A DNA stretch of 64,000 bases from Lachnospiraceae bacterium (lineage in GTDB: Bacteria; Bacillota; Clostridia; Lachnospirales; Lachnospiraceae): the NCBI GenBank assembly GCA_017935565.1, contig JAGBHK010000009.1, positions 1-64,000 on the forward strand. The letters are read 5' to 3'. The stretch's first letter is position 1. Each line of letters starts with the position of its first letter. The translations under genes and the position numbers were made by a program. Under the pieces are notes generated by a model. The model did no database searches, had not been told where the DNA came from, and saw only the letters and a program-made list of their open reading frames with translations. Of the stretch, positions 7,720-16,057 are shown one piece after another.

Positions 7720-7895
7720 TTACACTAACCCCATATATTCATCCCCATTATCTAGATAATATTTCTTGCATTCATGCTAATGTTATGCTATATTCATCTT
7801 ATGGAAGTACTCTGCCTACGTTGGGAGCTATTATTAGCTTGCCATAGTAACAGGTATTTCCATTTTTTAGTAAATTAATATAAAATTTCTTTCTC

Positions 7896-8894
7896 CTATT
7901 CTTTTGTTATACCAATTCTCTCACATTCAAAGTCCAATACAAAGTACGCACTGATGTTCGCCTCAATCACCCCTCTTTTTATTATTACCTTCTTCCACTC
8001 CTCTGGCACATTATCATATCCATAATACAGCCCTGACAATCCGCCCGCTATCGCACCAACTGTGTCGGAATCATCGCCTAAATTGACAGCTTTGAGCAAT
8101 CCTTCCTCAAATGTTTTTGTTGTAATAATGGACCATATTGCGGCTTCTAGACTGTCCACTACATAACCGCTACTCTTGATTTTGTCCTCCGAAACATTGG
8201 CAAATTCCGACAAATTCATTATTCTTTTAAAGTGTATCCACTCAGGCAAATTAGCCTCGTCTGCTCCATAGAATTTTTTTGCATTGTCCAATCCTTGCTG
8301 CAGCCTTTCTGTCAATGTGCCATCATTATCAAGAATTGACTGAATCATAAAGAAATAGATTCCGCACGCCATCTTCGAACGCAAGTGATTATGTGTCAAT
8401 GCCGACACCTGATGAACATACTCGATCGCTTGCTTGATTGTCGCTTTTCCCTTTTTGTTTTGCTCATATGAATACAGGCAAACTGGCATAATTCTCATTA
8501 GTGCTCCATTTCCATTGGCCCATTCTCCCATTTTACCGCAAGTTTTGTAATCTGCATTTCTCATGTAATTGCAAATAGCTTCCATGCAGGTTCGGCCTTG
8601 GTCAAATGCCTTTCCCGCTGGAGTGTATTTGCCATGCATTGTCCACTGCACGAATTTGCGCATAATGTCGTCGTAGTCAATTCCATTTTTCTCCCGAATG
8701 CTGTCCAGCGTCGCAATCGTCATGCTGCTATCATCAGACCATGTTCCTGGCGGCATATTATAGGTTCCGTAGCCTTCCATTTTTGTAATCGGATTCGCCT
8801 TTATTGTTTTTCTGTCAATAAATTGCACGGGCATCCCCAGCGCATCCCCTATCACAACACCCATTATTCCATCAATCCAAATATTTCTTTTCAT
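7896..8894 (-). CDS. ADP-ribosylglycohydrolase family protein
   Basis: A 332-aa protein with the ADP-ribosylglycohydrolase (DraG/ARH) fold. It opens with GVVIGDALGMPVQF (about 11-24). The first metal-binding motif is GTWSDDSSM (about 50-58), with HNHLRS-type residues in the middle. The second metal motif is LGDDSDTVGAIAGGLSGLYYG (about 272-292). The conserved Asp residues bind two magnesium ions and hydrolyse ADP-ribose linkages on proteins, nucleic acids or small molecules. The start has a good ribosome site (AAAAGGTGAAACG-ATG). Substrate cannot be read from the sequence. Its last codons are duplicated at 7497-7542. An ADP-ribosyltransferase-like DUF3990 gene also occurs in the window (44.5 kb) but is far away. 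Confidence 0.9.
   Translation of the reverse strand: MKRNIWIDGIMGVVIGDALGMPVQFIDRKTIKANPITKMEGYGTYNMPPGTWSDDSSMTIATLDSIREKNGIDYDDIMRKFVQWTMHGKYTPAGKAFDQGRTCMEAICNYMRNADYKTCGKMGEWANGNGALMRIMPVCLYSYEQNKKGKATIKQAIEYVHQVSALTHNHLRSKMACGIYFFMIQSILDNDGTLTERLQQGLDNAKKFYGADEANLPEWIHFKRIMNLSEFANVSEDKIKSSGYVVDSLEAAIWSIITTKTFEEGLLKAVNLGDDSDTVGAIAGGLSGLYYGYDNVPEEWKKVIIKRGVIEANISAYFVLDFECERIGITKE
7914..7959 (-). repeat. Direct repeat copy 2 (inside the glycohydrolase gene)
   Basis: This 46-bp sequence at the 3' end of the ADP-ribosylglycohydrolase gene is repeated at 7497-7542 with one base change, 417 bp away in the same orientation. Confidence 0.85.
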
Positions 8895-8956
8895 CGTTTC
8901 ACCTTTTCCTTTCGTTTAGAATCTGCTTGTTTTATTTGTTGAGGCTATCATATCAC

Positions 8957-9007
8957 ATACTAAAAAAATACAATTCGCCGTAAAGGCGACTTGTATTTTT
9001 TTAGTAT
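8957..9007. terminator. Bidirectional terminator-like hairpin
   Basis: ATACTAAAAAAATACAA (8957-8973) is the exact reverse complement of 8991-9007. The inner part TCGCC/GGCGA closes the loop. It has A and T runs on both sides and lies just downstream of the RhuM pseudogene. Confidence 0.8.
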
Positions 9008-9012
9008 TATAT

Positions 9013-9661
9013 TCAATTATCTATTTTTCCTAAATTTACCAGCTTATCAAAATCCGATTCAATCGGTTGAATTTTATTATAAATTTCATACTCAGAAAAA
9101 GCTTTAATACTATCTGAAAATTCTTTCATAGAGAAAACATTTTCACGTTCTATTAAATCTTCAACATAATCAAAGTACCCTGTAACAGCTCGTTCTAATT
9201 GTCTTATTTCTTTTTCATCTAGATAGTTTTTTGCAACTATTGAATCGGATTTAAGTATTCTTCCATCTGGTGCATTTTTCCACGTAGTCAATCCCATATT
9301 TTCCTTTGTATGGTCAGCAGCCTCATAAATAATTTCCGCAGCTGTCTTTCCTGTTATAGCATAATGAAATTTATTTTGTAGAAGATGTTTGTGTTTTTCC
9401 TTCTATTGCGCCATGTGGAGTGGCTGTTGCAATTTTTGCAACAACCACTTTTTCATTCAATTCATTAGTTGCAAAAATATTTGACAAATGCCTACTTATT
9501 CCCGATTTATCAACACCAAACAATTCTGCCATTGCTTTTTGAGTAATCCATATAGATTCATCTTTAATCAACGCGCTTACTGTTACATCATCATCTTCTG
9601 TACGATATAGAACCATTTCCATCTGTTTTGTAATGTCGTTTTTCATCTTTATCACCTTCAT
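9013..9661 (-). pseudogene. RhuM-family DNA-binding protein, internally deleted and frameshifted
   Basis: The first frame (9661-9371) gives the RhuM N-terminal HTH region: IWITQKAMAELFGVDKSGIS, then HLSNIFATNELNEKVVVAK, ending abnormally after IEGKTQTSSTK. In another frame, from about 9375, the sequence continues LQNKFHYAITGKTAAEIIYEA, then MGLTTWKNAPDGRILKSD and VAKNYLDEKEIRQLERAVTGY, which is the C-terminal half of the same family. The middle segment of normal RhuM proteins (YNLDAIISVGYRVNS region) is missing. One deletion between the two parts explains both the loss and the frame change. The gene is therefore broken, although each half could still be translated. Such genes are accessory and often near mobile or defence DNA. 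Confidence 0.8.
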
Positions 9662-9699
9662 TATCAGTATAATTTATATTATACACTTTACAATTATTG

Positions 9700-9738
9700 A
9701 AGAAAAGACAATTTCAAGTTTTCACCTGAAATTGTCTT
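9700..9738 (-). terminator. lysS: Terminator downstream of lysS
   Basis: AGACAATTTCA (9706-9716) pairs with TGAAATTGTCT (9727-9737), followed on the minus strand by TTTTCTTC. It lies 14 bp after the lysS stop. Confidence 0.85.
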
Positions 9739-9751
9739 TAATATATCATTT

Positions 9752-11239
9752 TTACTTATCCAAACTCTTCATTGTCGGGAACAATAACACGTCCCTAATC
9801 GCTGGACTATTTGTCATCATCATTGCCATTCTGTCGATACCAAATCCGATACCGCCTGTTGGTGGCATACCGATGTTAAGCGCGTTCATGAAGTCTTCAT
9901 CTGTTGTGTTAGCTTCTTCGTCGCCTGCTGCCAAAGCTGCTTCCTGAGCCTTGAATCTTTCTCTCTGGTCGATTGGATCGTTAAGCTCTGAGTATGCGTT
10001 TGCCATTTCCCAGCCGTTCATGAAGAACTCGAAACGTTCTACGTAGTTTGGATCTTCTGGTTTCTTCTTTGTAAGTGGAGAAATCTCGATTGGATGATCC
10101 ATTACAAATGTAGGCTGGATAAGGTGTTCCTCTACGAACTCTTCGAAGAAGAGGTTAAGGATTTCACCCTTTGTATGTCTTTCTTCGTATTCTACGTGCT
10201 TTTCTTTAGCGATAGCTCTAGCTTCTTCTAAAGTCTTGATTTCGTTAAAGTCAACGCCTGAATACTTCTTAACTGCGTCTACCATTGTGATTCTTTCAAA
10301 TGGCTTTGAAAGATCCATTGTGTGCTCACCGTATGTGAGAACTTCTGAACCTGTAACTTCCTTTGCAACATATCTGTAAAGGTTTTCTGTAAGGTCCATC
10401 ATGCCGTGGTAATCTGTATATGCCTGGTAAAGTTCCATAAGTGTGAATTCTGGATTGTGTCTTGTATCAAGACCTTCGTTACGGAATACTCGACCGATTT
10501 CGTAAACTCTTTCCATACCACCTACGATAAGTCTCTTTAAGTAAAGTTCAAGAGAAATTCTAAGTTTTAAGTCCTCGTCAAGAGCATTGAAATGTGTTTC
10601 GAATGGTCTTGCTGCTGCACCACCTGCATTTGCTACAAGCATTGGTGTTTCAACTTCCATAAATCCTTCTCTATCTAAGTAGCGACGGATTGCACTAATC
10701 ATCTTTGAACGCTTAATGAATGTATCCTTTACTTCTGCATTCATGATAAGGTCAACGTATCTCTGACGATATCTTGTATCTGTATCTGTAAGTCCATGAT
10801 ACTTTTCTGGAAGAATCTGTAAACTCTTTGACAAAAGAGTTACGCTTGATGCATGTACTGACTTTTCACCTGTCTTTGTTTCAAATACAGTACCCTTGAT
10901 ACCTACGATATCACCGATATCAAATTTCTTAAAATCTGCGTAATCTTCTTCGCCAATGTCATCTCTTGCAACATATGACTGAATATTTCCCTGTAAATCC
11001 TGAATATTGCAGAATGACGCCTTACCCATAACACGTTTGAACATAAGTCTACCTGCTATAGATACTTCTTTGCCCTGTAATTCTTCAAAATTATCTTTGA
11101 TTTCCATGCTGTGATGTGTCACATCATATTTTGTTATCTGGAAAGGATCCTTTCCTCTTTCCTGCAAATCTGCAAGCTTGTCATGACGTACCTTTAATAA
11201 GGCATTAACGTCCTGCTGCTGTGTATTCTGTTCAGCCAT
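9752..11239 (-). CDS. lysS: Lysyl-tRNA synthetase, class II
   Basis: A 495-aa enzyme that charges tRNA-Lys with lysine using ATP in the cytoplasm. An N-terminal OB-fold anticodon-binding domain (about 55-165, GRLMFKRVMGKASFCNIQD) precedes a class II catalytic core. That core has motif 2 at VFRNEGLDTRHNPEFTLMEL (about 250-270) and motif 3 at GIGFGIDRMAMMMT near the C-terminus. Length and motif order are typical of bacterial LysS. It follows greA on the same strand, with a 166-bp spacer that folds into a long hairpin. Confidence 0.97.
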   Translation of the reverse strand: MAEQNTQQQDVNALLKVRHDKLADLQERGKDPFQITKYDVTHHSMEIKDNFEELQGKEVSIAGRLMFKRVMGKASFCNIQDLQGNIQSYVARDDIGEEDYADFKKFDIGDIVGIKGTVFETKTGEKSVHASSVTLLSKSLQILPEKYHGLTDTDTRYRQRYVDLIMNAEVKDTFIKRSKMISAIRRYLDREGFMEVETPMLVANAGGAAARPFETHFNALDEDLKLRISLELYLKRLIVGGMERVYEIGRVFRNEGLDTRHNPEFTLMELYQAYTDYHGMMDLTENLYRYVAKEVTGSEVLTYGEHTMDLSKPFERITMVDAVKKYSGVDFNEIKTLEEARAIAKEKHVEYEERHTKGEILNLFFEEFVEEHLIQPTFVMDHPIEISPLTKKKPEDPNYVERFEFFMNGWEMANAYSELNDPIDQRERFKAQEAALAAGDEEANTTDEDFMNALNIGMPPTGGIGFGIDRMAMMMTNSPAIRDVLLFPTMKSLDK

Positions 11240-11262
11240 AATTTCTCTCCTTTTTTATATTA

Positions 11263-11402
11263 AGATTGTTTGGCGGCGTGGATAAAATACTTTGTATTTT
11301 ATCCACGCGCGTAACCGCCAAATAGAATTTCACTCAGAAGTGTTCTTGAATGCAAGCATTCATCTCACTTCTGTGTAAAATTCTGTTTGGCGTCAAACAA
11401 TC
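11263..11402 (-). repeat. Nested inverted-repeat spacer between greA and lysS
   Basis: The greA-lysS spacer contains stacked symmetrical arms: GCGTGGATAAAATAC (11275 on) with GTATTTTATCCACGC (11294-11308). Then ACCGCCAAATAGAATTT...AGAAGTG (from about 11314) pairs with CACTTCT...AAAATTCTGTTTGGCG (to about 11392), with GAATGCAAGCATTC (11348-11361) at the tip. The outermost GATTGTTTG (11263) matches CAAACAATC (to 11402). It may modulate transcription from greA into lysS or be a palindromic repeat. Confidence 0.7.
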
Positions 11403-11405
11403 GCG

Positions 11406-11891
11406 TTAGTCGTTAACTCTCTGAATCTCTAAAATCTTATATTTTTCAACGCCGTACTGTGTTTCTACAGATACTGTCTGGCCAACTTTCTTGCCAATAA
11501 GAGCCTGACCAAGTGGTGATTCGTTTGAAATCTTTCCACCTAAGCTGTTTGCTTCTGTAGAACCAACAATTTTGAATTCTAATTCTTCATCATATTCTTT
11601 ATCTAATATCTTAACAAGACAACCAATGCTAATCTTCTTTGTATCAACTTCATCTTCAAGTACAACTTCAGCATTTTTAAGAATCTTTTCGATTTCTTCA
11701 ATTCTTGCTTCGATATCTCTCTGCTCATCTTTAGCTGCATCGTATTCAGCATTTTCAGATAAATCGCCCTGTTCTCTTGCTTCTTTAATCTTTTCAGCAA
11801 CTTCTGATCTTCTATTTACCTTTAAATCCTGTAATTCAGCCTCAAGCTTATCAAGTCCTGCACTTGTTAAAATATTTTTCTTTTCTGCCAT
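11406..11891 (-). CDS. greA: Transcription elongation factor GreA
   Basis: A 161-aa factor that rescues backtracked RNA polymerase by stimulating transcript cleavage. The N-terminal coiled coil (LDKLEAELQDLKVNRRSEVA through AREQGDLSENAEYDAAKDEQ) carries the acidic tip residues. The C-terminal FKBP-like domain includes VKILDKEYDEELEFKIVG and ISNESPLGQALIGK, all as in the family. Length is normal. A consensus promoter lies upstream (11933-11961). The next gene is lysS, the same gene pair seen in other Firmicutes. Confidence 0.97.
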   Translation of the reverse strand: MAEKKNILTSAGLDKLEAELQDLKVNRRSEVAEKIKEAREQGDLSENAEYDAAKDEQRDIEARIEEIEKILKNAEVVLEDEVDTKKISIGCLVKILDKEYDEELEFKIVGSTEANSLGGKISNESPLGQALIGKKVGQTVSVETQYGVEKYKILEIQRVND

Positions 11892-11932
11892 TTTGTGTTA
11901 CCTTTCCTTTCTTTGTACCCAATAACTAATGT

Positions 11933-11961
11933 ATTTTATAATTATTTACAGTTATTGTCAA
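11933..11961 (-). promoter_or_regulatory. greA: Sigma-A-type promoter of greA
   Basis: Minus-strand -35 TTGACA (11956-11961) and -10 TAAAAT (11933-11938) are separated by 17 bp, about 40 bp ahead of the greA start. Confidence 0.7.
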
Positions 11962-11980
11962 GGTTTTTTAGACTTTTCTT

Positions 11981-12270
11981 CAATTCGCAAAGTGGTGTTT
12001 TTTATTAATGGTCAGATTTTTTATTTGTTTTTACTCAACTCACATATTGCTAGAAGATTATTATTTTTCTAATCACTGCAAGAGAATAATGATATTAAAC
12101 TTCGCATACACAAACTCGTATGCTACGCATACTCAGACAGTGTGTATTGCGAAGTTACATTTATCCTCTTGCAATGATTGAAAAATTAAATAATCTTCCA
12201 GATATATGTGCGTCATCGTAAAAACAAATAAAAAATCCGACCTTAATATACAACACTACTTTGCGGATTG
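11981..12270. repeat. Palindromic intergenic element, copy 1
   Basis: This 290-bp imperfect palindrome begins CAATTCGCAAAGTG and ends CACTACTTTGCGGATTG. Inner arms ATCACTGCAAGA and TCTTGCAATGATTG flank a core of AAACTTCGCATACACAAACT, TGCTACGCATACTC, then TGTGTATTGCGAAGTT. It is homologous to copies at 17158-17442 and 53116-53400 and to the fragment at 40582. No coding frame is present. Its right end overlaps the coaX stop codon. Confidence 0.9.
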
Positions 12271-13026
12271 ATGAGATTTCTCAAAAATCAGTCTCAAACC
12301 TTTAAGTGTTAAGTCTTTATCATACACGTCTATGCAATCTGTCTCCTCGGCGATGATTTTGCCAAGTCCACCAGTTGCAACAACCATTGCATCCGTGTAA
12401 CCGCTTTCCTCTTTTATTCTTTTTACAATGTATTCTGTTTGACCAATACAACCATAAACCAAGCCCGCCTGCATACTAGAAATTGTTTCCTTCGCCAATA
12501 TGCTATCCGGCTTTTTTATTTCTATTTCCGGAAGTTTTGCTGTATCCTCCCACAATGCTTTTGCACTAATTCTTATACCTGGAGCTGTAATACCTGCCAA
12601 GAATTCTCCGTCTGGACCAATGAGGTCGTATGTTGTAGCCGTTCCAAAATCTATTACGATTACAGGTCCGCCATAAACATCATATGCGCCAACCGCATCC
12701 ACTATTCTGTCAGCACCTATTTCTCGTGGGTTTGGAACATTTAATTTTATTCCCGTTTTCATTCCAGGACCAACCACCTTAGGTGTCACTCCATAATATT
12801 TGATAAATGCGCTATTTAACGAGTACATTACGCCAGGCACAACTGAAGATATAATCACATCATCAATTTTTCCCTTGTAATCCGACAATATGGACTTTAA
12901 ATCCACACCAAATTCATCTGAGGTTCTCTGCATTTTTGTTGTCATTCGATATGTTCCAACGATTTTTTCACCGTCAAAAACGCCCAATGTGATATTTGTA
13001 TTACCTACATCAACTGTTAATAGCAT
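12256..13026 (-). CDS. coaX: Type III pantothenate kinase
   Basis: A 256-aa enzyme that phosphorylates pantothenate, the first step of coenzyme A synthesis. The ASKHA-type motifs are clear: [14 protein letters not shown] at the N-terminus (phosphate loop), [12 protein letters not shown] and [13 protein letters not shown] in the middle (about 100-130). The frame is open further upstream, but GGGAGG lies about 10 bases before the ATG at 13026, giving [11 protein letters not shown]. It overlaps the end of the membrane protein gene upstream by 17 bp. The last residues (HQSAK-stop) are encoded by the terminal repeat of palindromic element copy 1, so the native C-terminus was altered by the element. 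Confidence 0.95.
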   Translation of the reverse strand: MLLTVDVGNTNITLGVFDGEKIVGTYRMTTKMQRTSDEFGVDLKSILSDYKGKIDDVIISSVVPGVMYSLNSAFIKYYGVTPKVVGPGMKTGIKLNVPNPREIGADRIVDAVGAYDVYGGPVIVIDFGTATTYDLIGPDGEFLAGITAPGIRISAKALWEDTAKLPEIEIKKPDSILAKETISSMQAGLVYGCIGQTEYIVKRIKEESGYTDAMVVATGGLGKIIAEETDCIDVYDKDLTLKGLRLIFEKSHQSAK

Positions 13027-13627
13027 TTTCATCAACCTCCCTTTTCTTGTACTCAACTTGGCATCTTGCAACATTTTGTACTATAAGCGAAAGGAAAATC
13101 TTTACACTAAGCATCAATGTTGGTGCCGCGTACACTTTTATAATACTTAATTTAGGTACTAATGCAATGGCAAATACAAGCATTACTCCTAAATAAAATT
13201 TTATAAAACTCATTCTGTTTTTTCTTGTTTTATCAGCTAACTTTTCTTTTTCATTTTCCTTTAAAAGTTTTACTGTCTTGTTTAAAAATTCGCCAAGTAA
13301 AGCGATTTCTAAAACAAATACAAATAATTCAATGCAACCTGTTAACACATTTGTGTATGGGAAAATGAATGCGCTCCACACCCAAAATATTACCGATGCT
13401 ATTAATACCATTTTCGCCGATTTCAATGAATCTGCAAAGTATTCAATAGCTGCATCATTTACCAATCTTGTGAGTCCAACTACAATCATTATATGTCCAA
13501 TAAACATTGGAAGTATCTGATATACTCTTCCCAAAATTGGCACTTGAATGTGCGCTGCTGTGAGCAAAATCCCCCACATTATAAGCCTATAGGCTGATGA
13601 AATTTTATCTCTTACATTTGTTTCCAT
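13010..13627 (-). CDS. Polytopic membrane protein, unknown function
   Basis: A 205-aa protein starting [11 protein letters not shown] at 13627, chosen because GGAGG lies 6 bases upstream; an in-frame ATG at 13645 precedes that site. There are about six hydrophobic segments, for example [63 protein letters not shown] and [15 protein letters not shown] charged cytoplasmic stretch ([19 protein letters not shown]) separates the fourth and fifth. No family is recognised. It sits between dusB (18-bp gap) and coaX (overlap), so it is co-transcribed with them. Confidence 0.8.
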   Translation of the reverse strand: METNVRDKISSAYRLIMWGILLTAAHIQVPILGRVYQILPMFIGHIMIVVGLTRLVNDAAIEYFADSLKSAKMVLIASVIFWVWSAFIFPYTNVLTGCIELFVFVLEIALLGEFLNKTVKLLKENEKEKLADKTRKNRMSFIKFYLGVMLVFAIALVPKLSIIKVYAAPTLMLSVKIFLSLIVQNVARCQVEYKKREVDENAINS

Positions 13628-13644
13628 TGTATCCTCCATTATCA

Positions 13645-14601
13645 TTATACATCAAGCATTTCTATTATCTCACAAAGTTCATCATAGCTTTCCACCATAT
13701 TTACTCTGTTTCTTATTGCTGCGGAATTCTTGTATCCGCTTATGTACCATGATACATGCTTACGCATTTCGCATATCCCTGTGTAATTCCCCTTAAAGTC
13801 AATGAGCATTCTGCTGTGACGCAAAATCATTTCCTTAACTTCCTCTAATGTAGGCTTTGGAAGTAATTCGCCAGTTTTTAAATAGTGGGCTGTTCTTTTA
13901 AATATCCAAGGGTTTCCTCTTGCTGCCCTGCCTATCATAATGCCGTCGCATCCAGTCTGTTCTATCATCGCTTTCGCATCCTCTGGCTCTTTTATGTCAC
14001 CATTTCCAATGACTGGTATTTTGACCGCTTCTTTTACCTGTCTAATTATGTCCCAATCAGCTTCGCCGTGGTAATACTGTTCTCTTGTTCTTCCATGTAC
14101 AGCCACAAGTTTTGCACCATTTGCCTCCGCAATTTTTGCAATTTCTACAGCATTTACACTTTCATCATTAAAGCCTTTTCTAATCTTAACTGTAATTGGC
14201 TTTTTGCATTTTTTAGCCATTGCGTTAATAATTTTTCCAGCCAATTCAGGATTTTTCATAAGTGCTGAACCTTCGTGATTATTAACTATTTTAGGAACCG
14301 GGCAGCCCATGTTAATGTCAATGAACTGATAAGGTCCTTCTTCAATTCTTCCTGCAATTTCCGCCATTATATCAGGGTCAGAGCCAAACAACTGCACGCC
14401 TATTGGCTGTTCTTTTGCGTCTGTTTCAAGAAGAATTCCTGTATTTTTATTGTTATATAGCACCGCCTTTGCGCTAACCATTTCCGTGTACATAATGCCA
14501 CAATCCATCTCTTTGCACAAAAGTCTAAATGGCAAATCTGTCACGCCAGCCATAGGGCCTAGGGCTATATTACTGTTAATTTCTAAATCGCCAATTCGCA
14601 T
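13645..14601 (-). CDS. dusB: tRNA-dihydrouridine synthase (DusB-like)
   Basis: A 318-aa flavoenzyme that reduces specific uridines in tRNA to dihydrouridine using FMN and NADPH. The TIM-barrel motifs are present: ALGPMAGVTDLPFRLL (about 13-28, FMN binding), NMGCPVPKIV (about 98-107, with the catalytic Cys), KIRKGF, VHGRTREQYYHGEADW and DGIMIGRAARGNPWIF. Length and motif order match the bacterial DusB/NifR3 branch. It lies in a tight minus-strand run with the DUF6145-like gene (12-bp gap) and the membrane protein gene. Confidence 0.95.
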   Translation of the reverse strand: MRIGDLEINSNIALGPMAGVTDLPFRLLCKEMDCGIMYTEMVSAKAVLYNNKNTGILLETDAKEQPIGVQLFGSDPDIMAEIAGRIEEGPYQFIDINMGCPVPKIVNNHEGSALMKNPELAGKIINAMAKKCKKPITVKIRKGFNDESVNAVEIAKIAEANGAKLVAVHGRTREQYYHGEADWDIIRQVKEAVKIPVIGNGDIKEPEDAKAMIEQTGCDGIMIGRAARGNPWIFKRTAHYLKTGELLPKPTLEEVKEMILRHSRMLIDFKGNYTGICEMRKHVSWYISGYKNSAAIRNRVNMVESYDELCEIIEMLDV

Positions 14602-14613
14602 TTCTAACCTCTT

Positions 14614-14946
14614 TTACTGGTAATCCTCACCTAATACGAACACCTTGTAGTACATCTGAAGTGCCTCAAGCAATTCTTTCTTATCCTGCTGCAACTGTTT
14701 TATCTTAAGTCCACAGCCGATTTCGTCAAAGAGTAAATCGCCTTCATCGTAAATTACATTGAAATTCAATGTTCCATCTTCGTCATACTCCATTGTAAGT
14801 ATTCCACCAATATCCTCAGTAAATAATACACACATTATCTTCAATTCGTCTTTAATTGAATCTGGAAGTCTATCGAATTCATCATTAAAATAATACTTTT
14901 GTTCGTATGCGTTAGAGCCGCATAAAACTACTTTTTCATTAAACAT
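14614..14946 (-). CDS. DUF6145-like small protein
   Basis: A 110-aa acidic protein with no membrane segment. It reads MFNEKVVLCGSNAYEQKYYF, then LPDSIKDELKIMCVLFTEDIGGI, and ends KKELLEALQMYYKVFVLGEDY. This pattern matches, as far as I recall, the small DUF6145 family found in Lachnospiraceae, whose function is unknown. Its start overlaps birA by 8 bp and it is 12 bp from dusB, so it belongs to the same operon. Confidence 0.75.
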   Translation of the reverse strand: MFNEKVVLCGSNAYEQKYYFNDEFDRLPDSIKDELKIMCVLFTEDIGGILTMEYDEDGTLNFNVIYDEGDLLFDEIGCGLKIKQLQQDKKELLEALQMYYKVFVLGEDYQ

Positions 14947-15739
14947 AACCTAACAATCCTCTCACTTGTATCTCTCCGGAAATGAGTTTTTCTTCCTTTC
15001 CGTCAACAAGTATTTTTAAAATTCCATTGTCATCAGTTCCTAATAAAATGGCACTTTCTTTTACGCCATTTTTTTCTATTATTATCTCTTTATCAATGTT
15101 TATCAACTTTTCATTGTACTCATCAACCATAAATTCAAGATTTTCATGCTCAAGAAATTCTTTATACAATCCATTGAAATGTTTCACACAAGCGGCTATA
15201 ATTTCAGCCCGCTCGTAAAAACTTCCTGTTTGCAAATATATGGATGTTGCTTTATTTTCCAGTTCTTTTGAAAAGTCTTTTTGATTAACATTTATTCCAA
15301 TTCCCACCGCAATGCACAATATTTCATTGCCCTGGTTTTTCATTTCTGTCAATATGCCACAGATTTTTTTCTTGTCACATATTATATCATTTGGCCATTT
15401 TACCTTCGTTTTTATGCCTAATTCGTCAAAAGCCCTCGATATTGCTAGTGCAGATACCAAAGTAATATTTACGGCCTTTTTGGGCTGAATTTGAGGCTTT
15501 AAAACCAATGTCATATATATGCCTTCGTCTTTTGCGCTTTCATAATTTCTTCCTAAGCGACCTTTTCCCCTAGTCTGCTCATTGGCAATAATCATATCTA
15601 CATTTCCTGCAATGTCCTTATAATTCTCCATTACATACGTATTTGTAGACTCAATTTTTTTGAAAAACTGTACATTATAATCTGATATGCCAACCTTATT
15701 CAATTCATTAATAATTTTATCTCTTGATAAACCTGTCAT
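14939..15739 (-). CDS. birA: Biotin-[acetyl-CoA-carboxylase] ligase, no DNA-binding domain
   Basis: A 266-aa biotin protein ligase that makes biotinyl-AMP and attaches biotin to carboxylase carrier proteins. The catalytic core has ESTNTYVMENY, ANEQTRGKGRLGRNYES (biotin-AMP loop, about 52-69), KWPNDIICDKKKICGIL (about 115-131) and the GIGINVNQ strand. A C-terminal SH3-like domain follows (LLGTDDNGILKILVDGKEEKL). The N-terminal winged-HTH of E. coli or B. subtilis BirA is missing, leaving about 25 leader residues. It is therefore a class I ligase that probably does not repress biotin genes itself. Confidence 0.95.
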   Translation of the reverse strand: MTGLSRDKIINELNKVGISDYNVQFFKKIESTNTYVMENYKDIAGNVDMIIANEQTRGKGRLGRNYESAKDEGIYMTLVLKPQIQPKKAVNITLVSALAISRAFDELGIKTKVKWPNDIICDKKKICGILTEMKNQGNEILCIAVGIGINVNQKDFSKELENKATSIYLQTGSFYERAEIIAACVKHFNGLYKEFLEHENLEFMVDEYNEKLINIDKEIIIEKNGVKESAILLGTDDNGILKILVDGKEEKLISGEIQVRGLLGYV

Positions 15740-15742
15740 ATT

Positions 15743-16045
15743 CTACACCAAAATAAGCAATGTAATAATCGAAAGAACCAATAACACAATCGCCTCAATT
15801 GCAAGCCATACGATTCGTTCGTATCTGTTAGTCATCTTTGATTTAATGGCTAGCAATATGCACATAATAAACGCCAAAAAGAAGGTTGTAAAAAATAGTA
15901 TTTCCTTATCAACAATCTCCTTTTTCAAAAAGCCAAAAATGAGTAAACCTGCGGATACAATTGTTAATAATGTAACCGCAAGATATACTCCTGTAAATAT
16001 TTTCTCTTTTCTTTTTCCTTTATACTTTCTCTCAAGATAATCCAT
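15743..16045 (-). CDS. Small membrane protein
   Basis: A 100-aa protein with a basic N-terminus (MDYLERKYKGKRKEK) and three hydrophobic helices (VYLAVTLLTIVSAGLLIFGF, ILFFTTFFLAFIMCILLAI, WLAIEAIVLLVLSIITLLIL). No family recognised. It lies between argF (12 bp) and birA (3 bp), so it is part of one transcription unit. Confidence 0.75.
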   Translation of the reverse strand: MDYLERKYKGKRKEKIFTGVYLAVTLLTIVSAGLLIFGFLKKEIVDKEILFFTTFFLAFIMCILLAIKSKMTNRYERIVWLAIEAIVLLVLSIITLLILV

Positions 16046-16057
16046 TTTCTCGAATCC

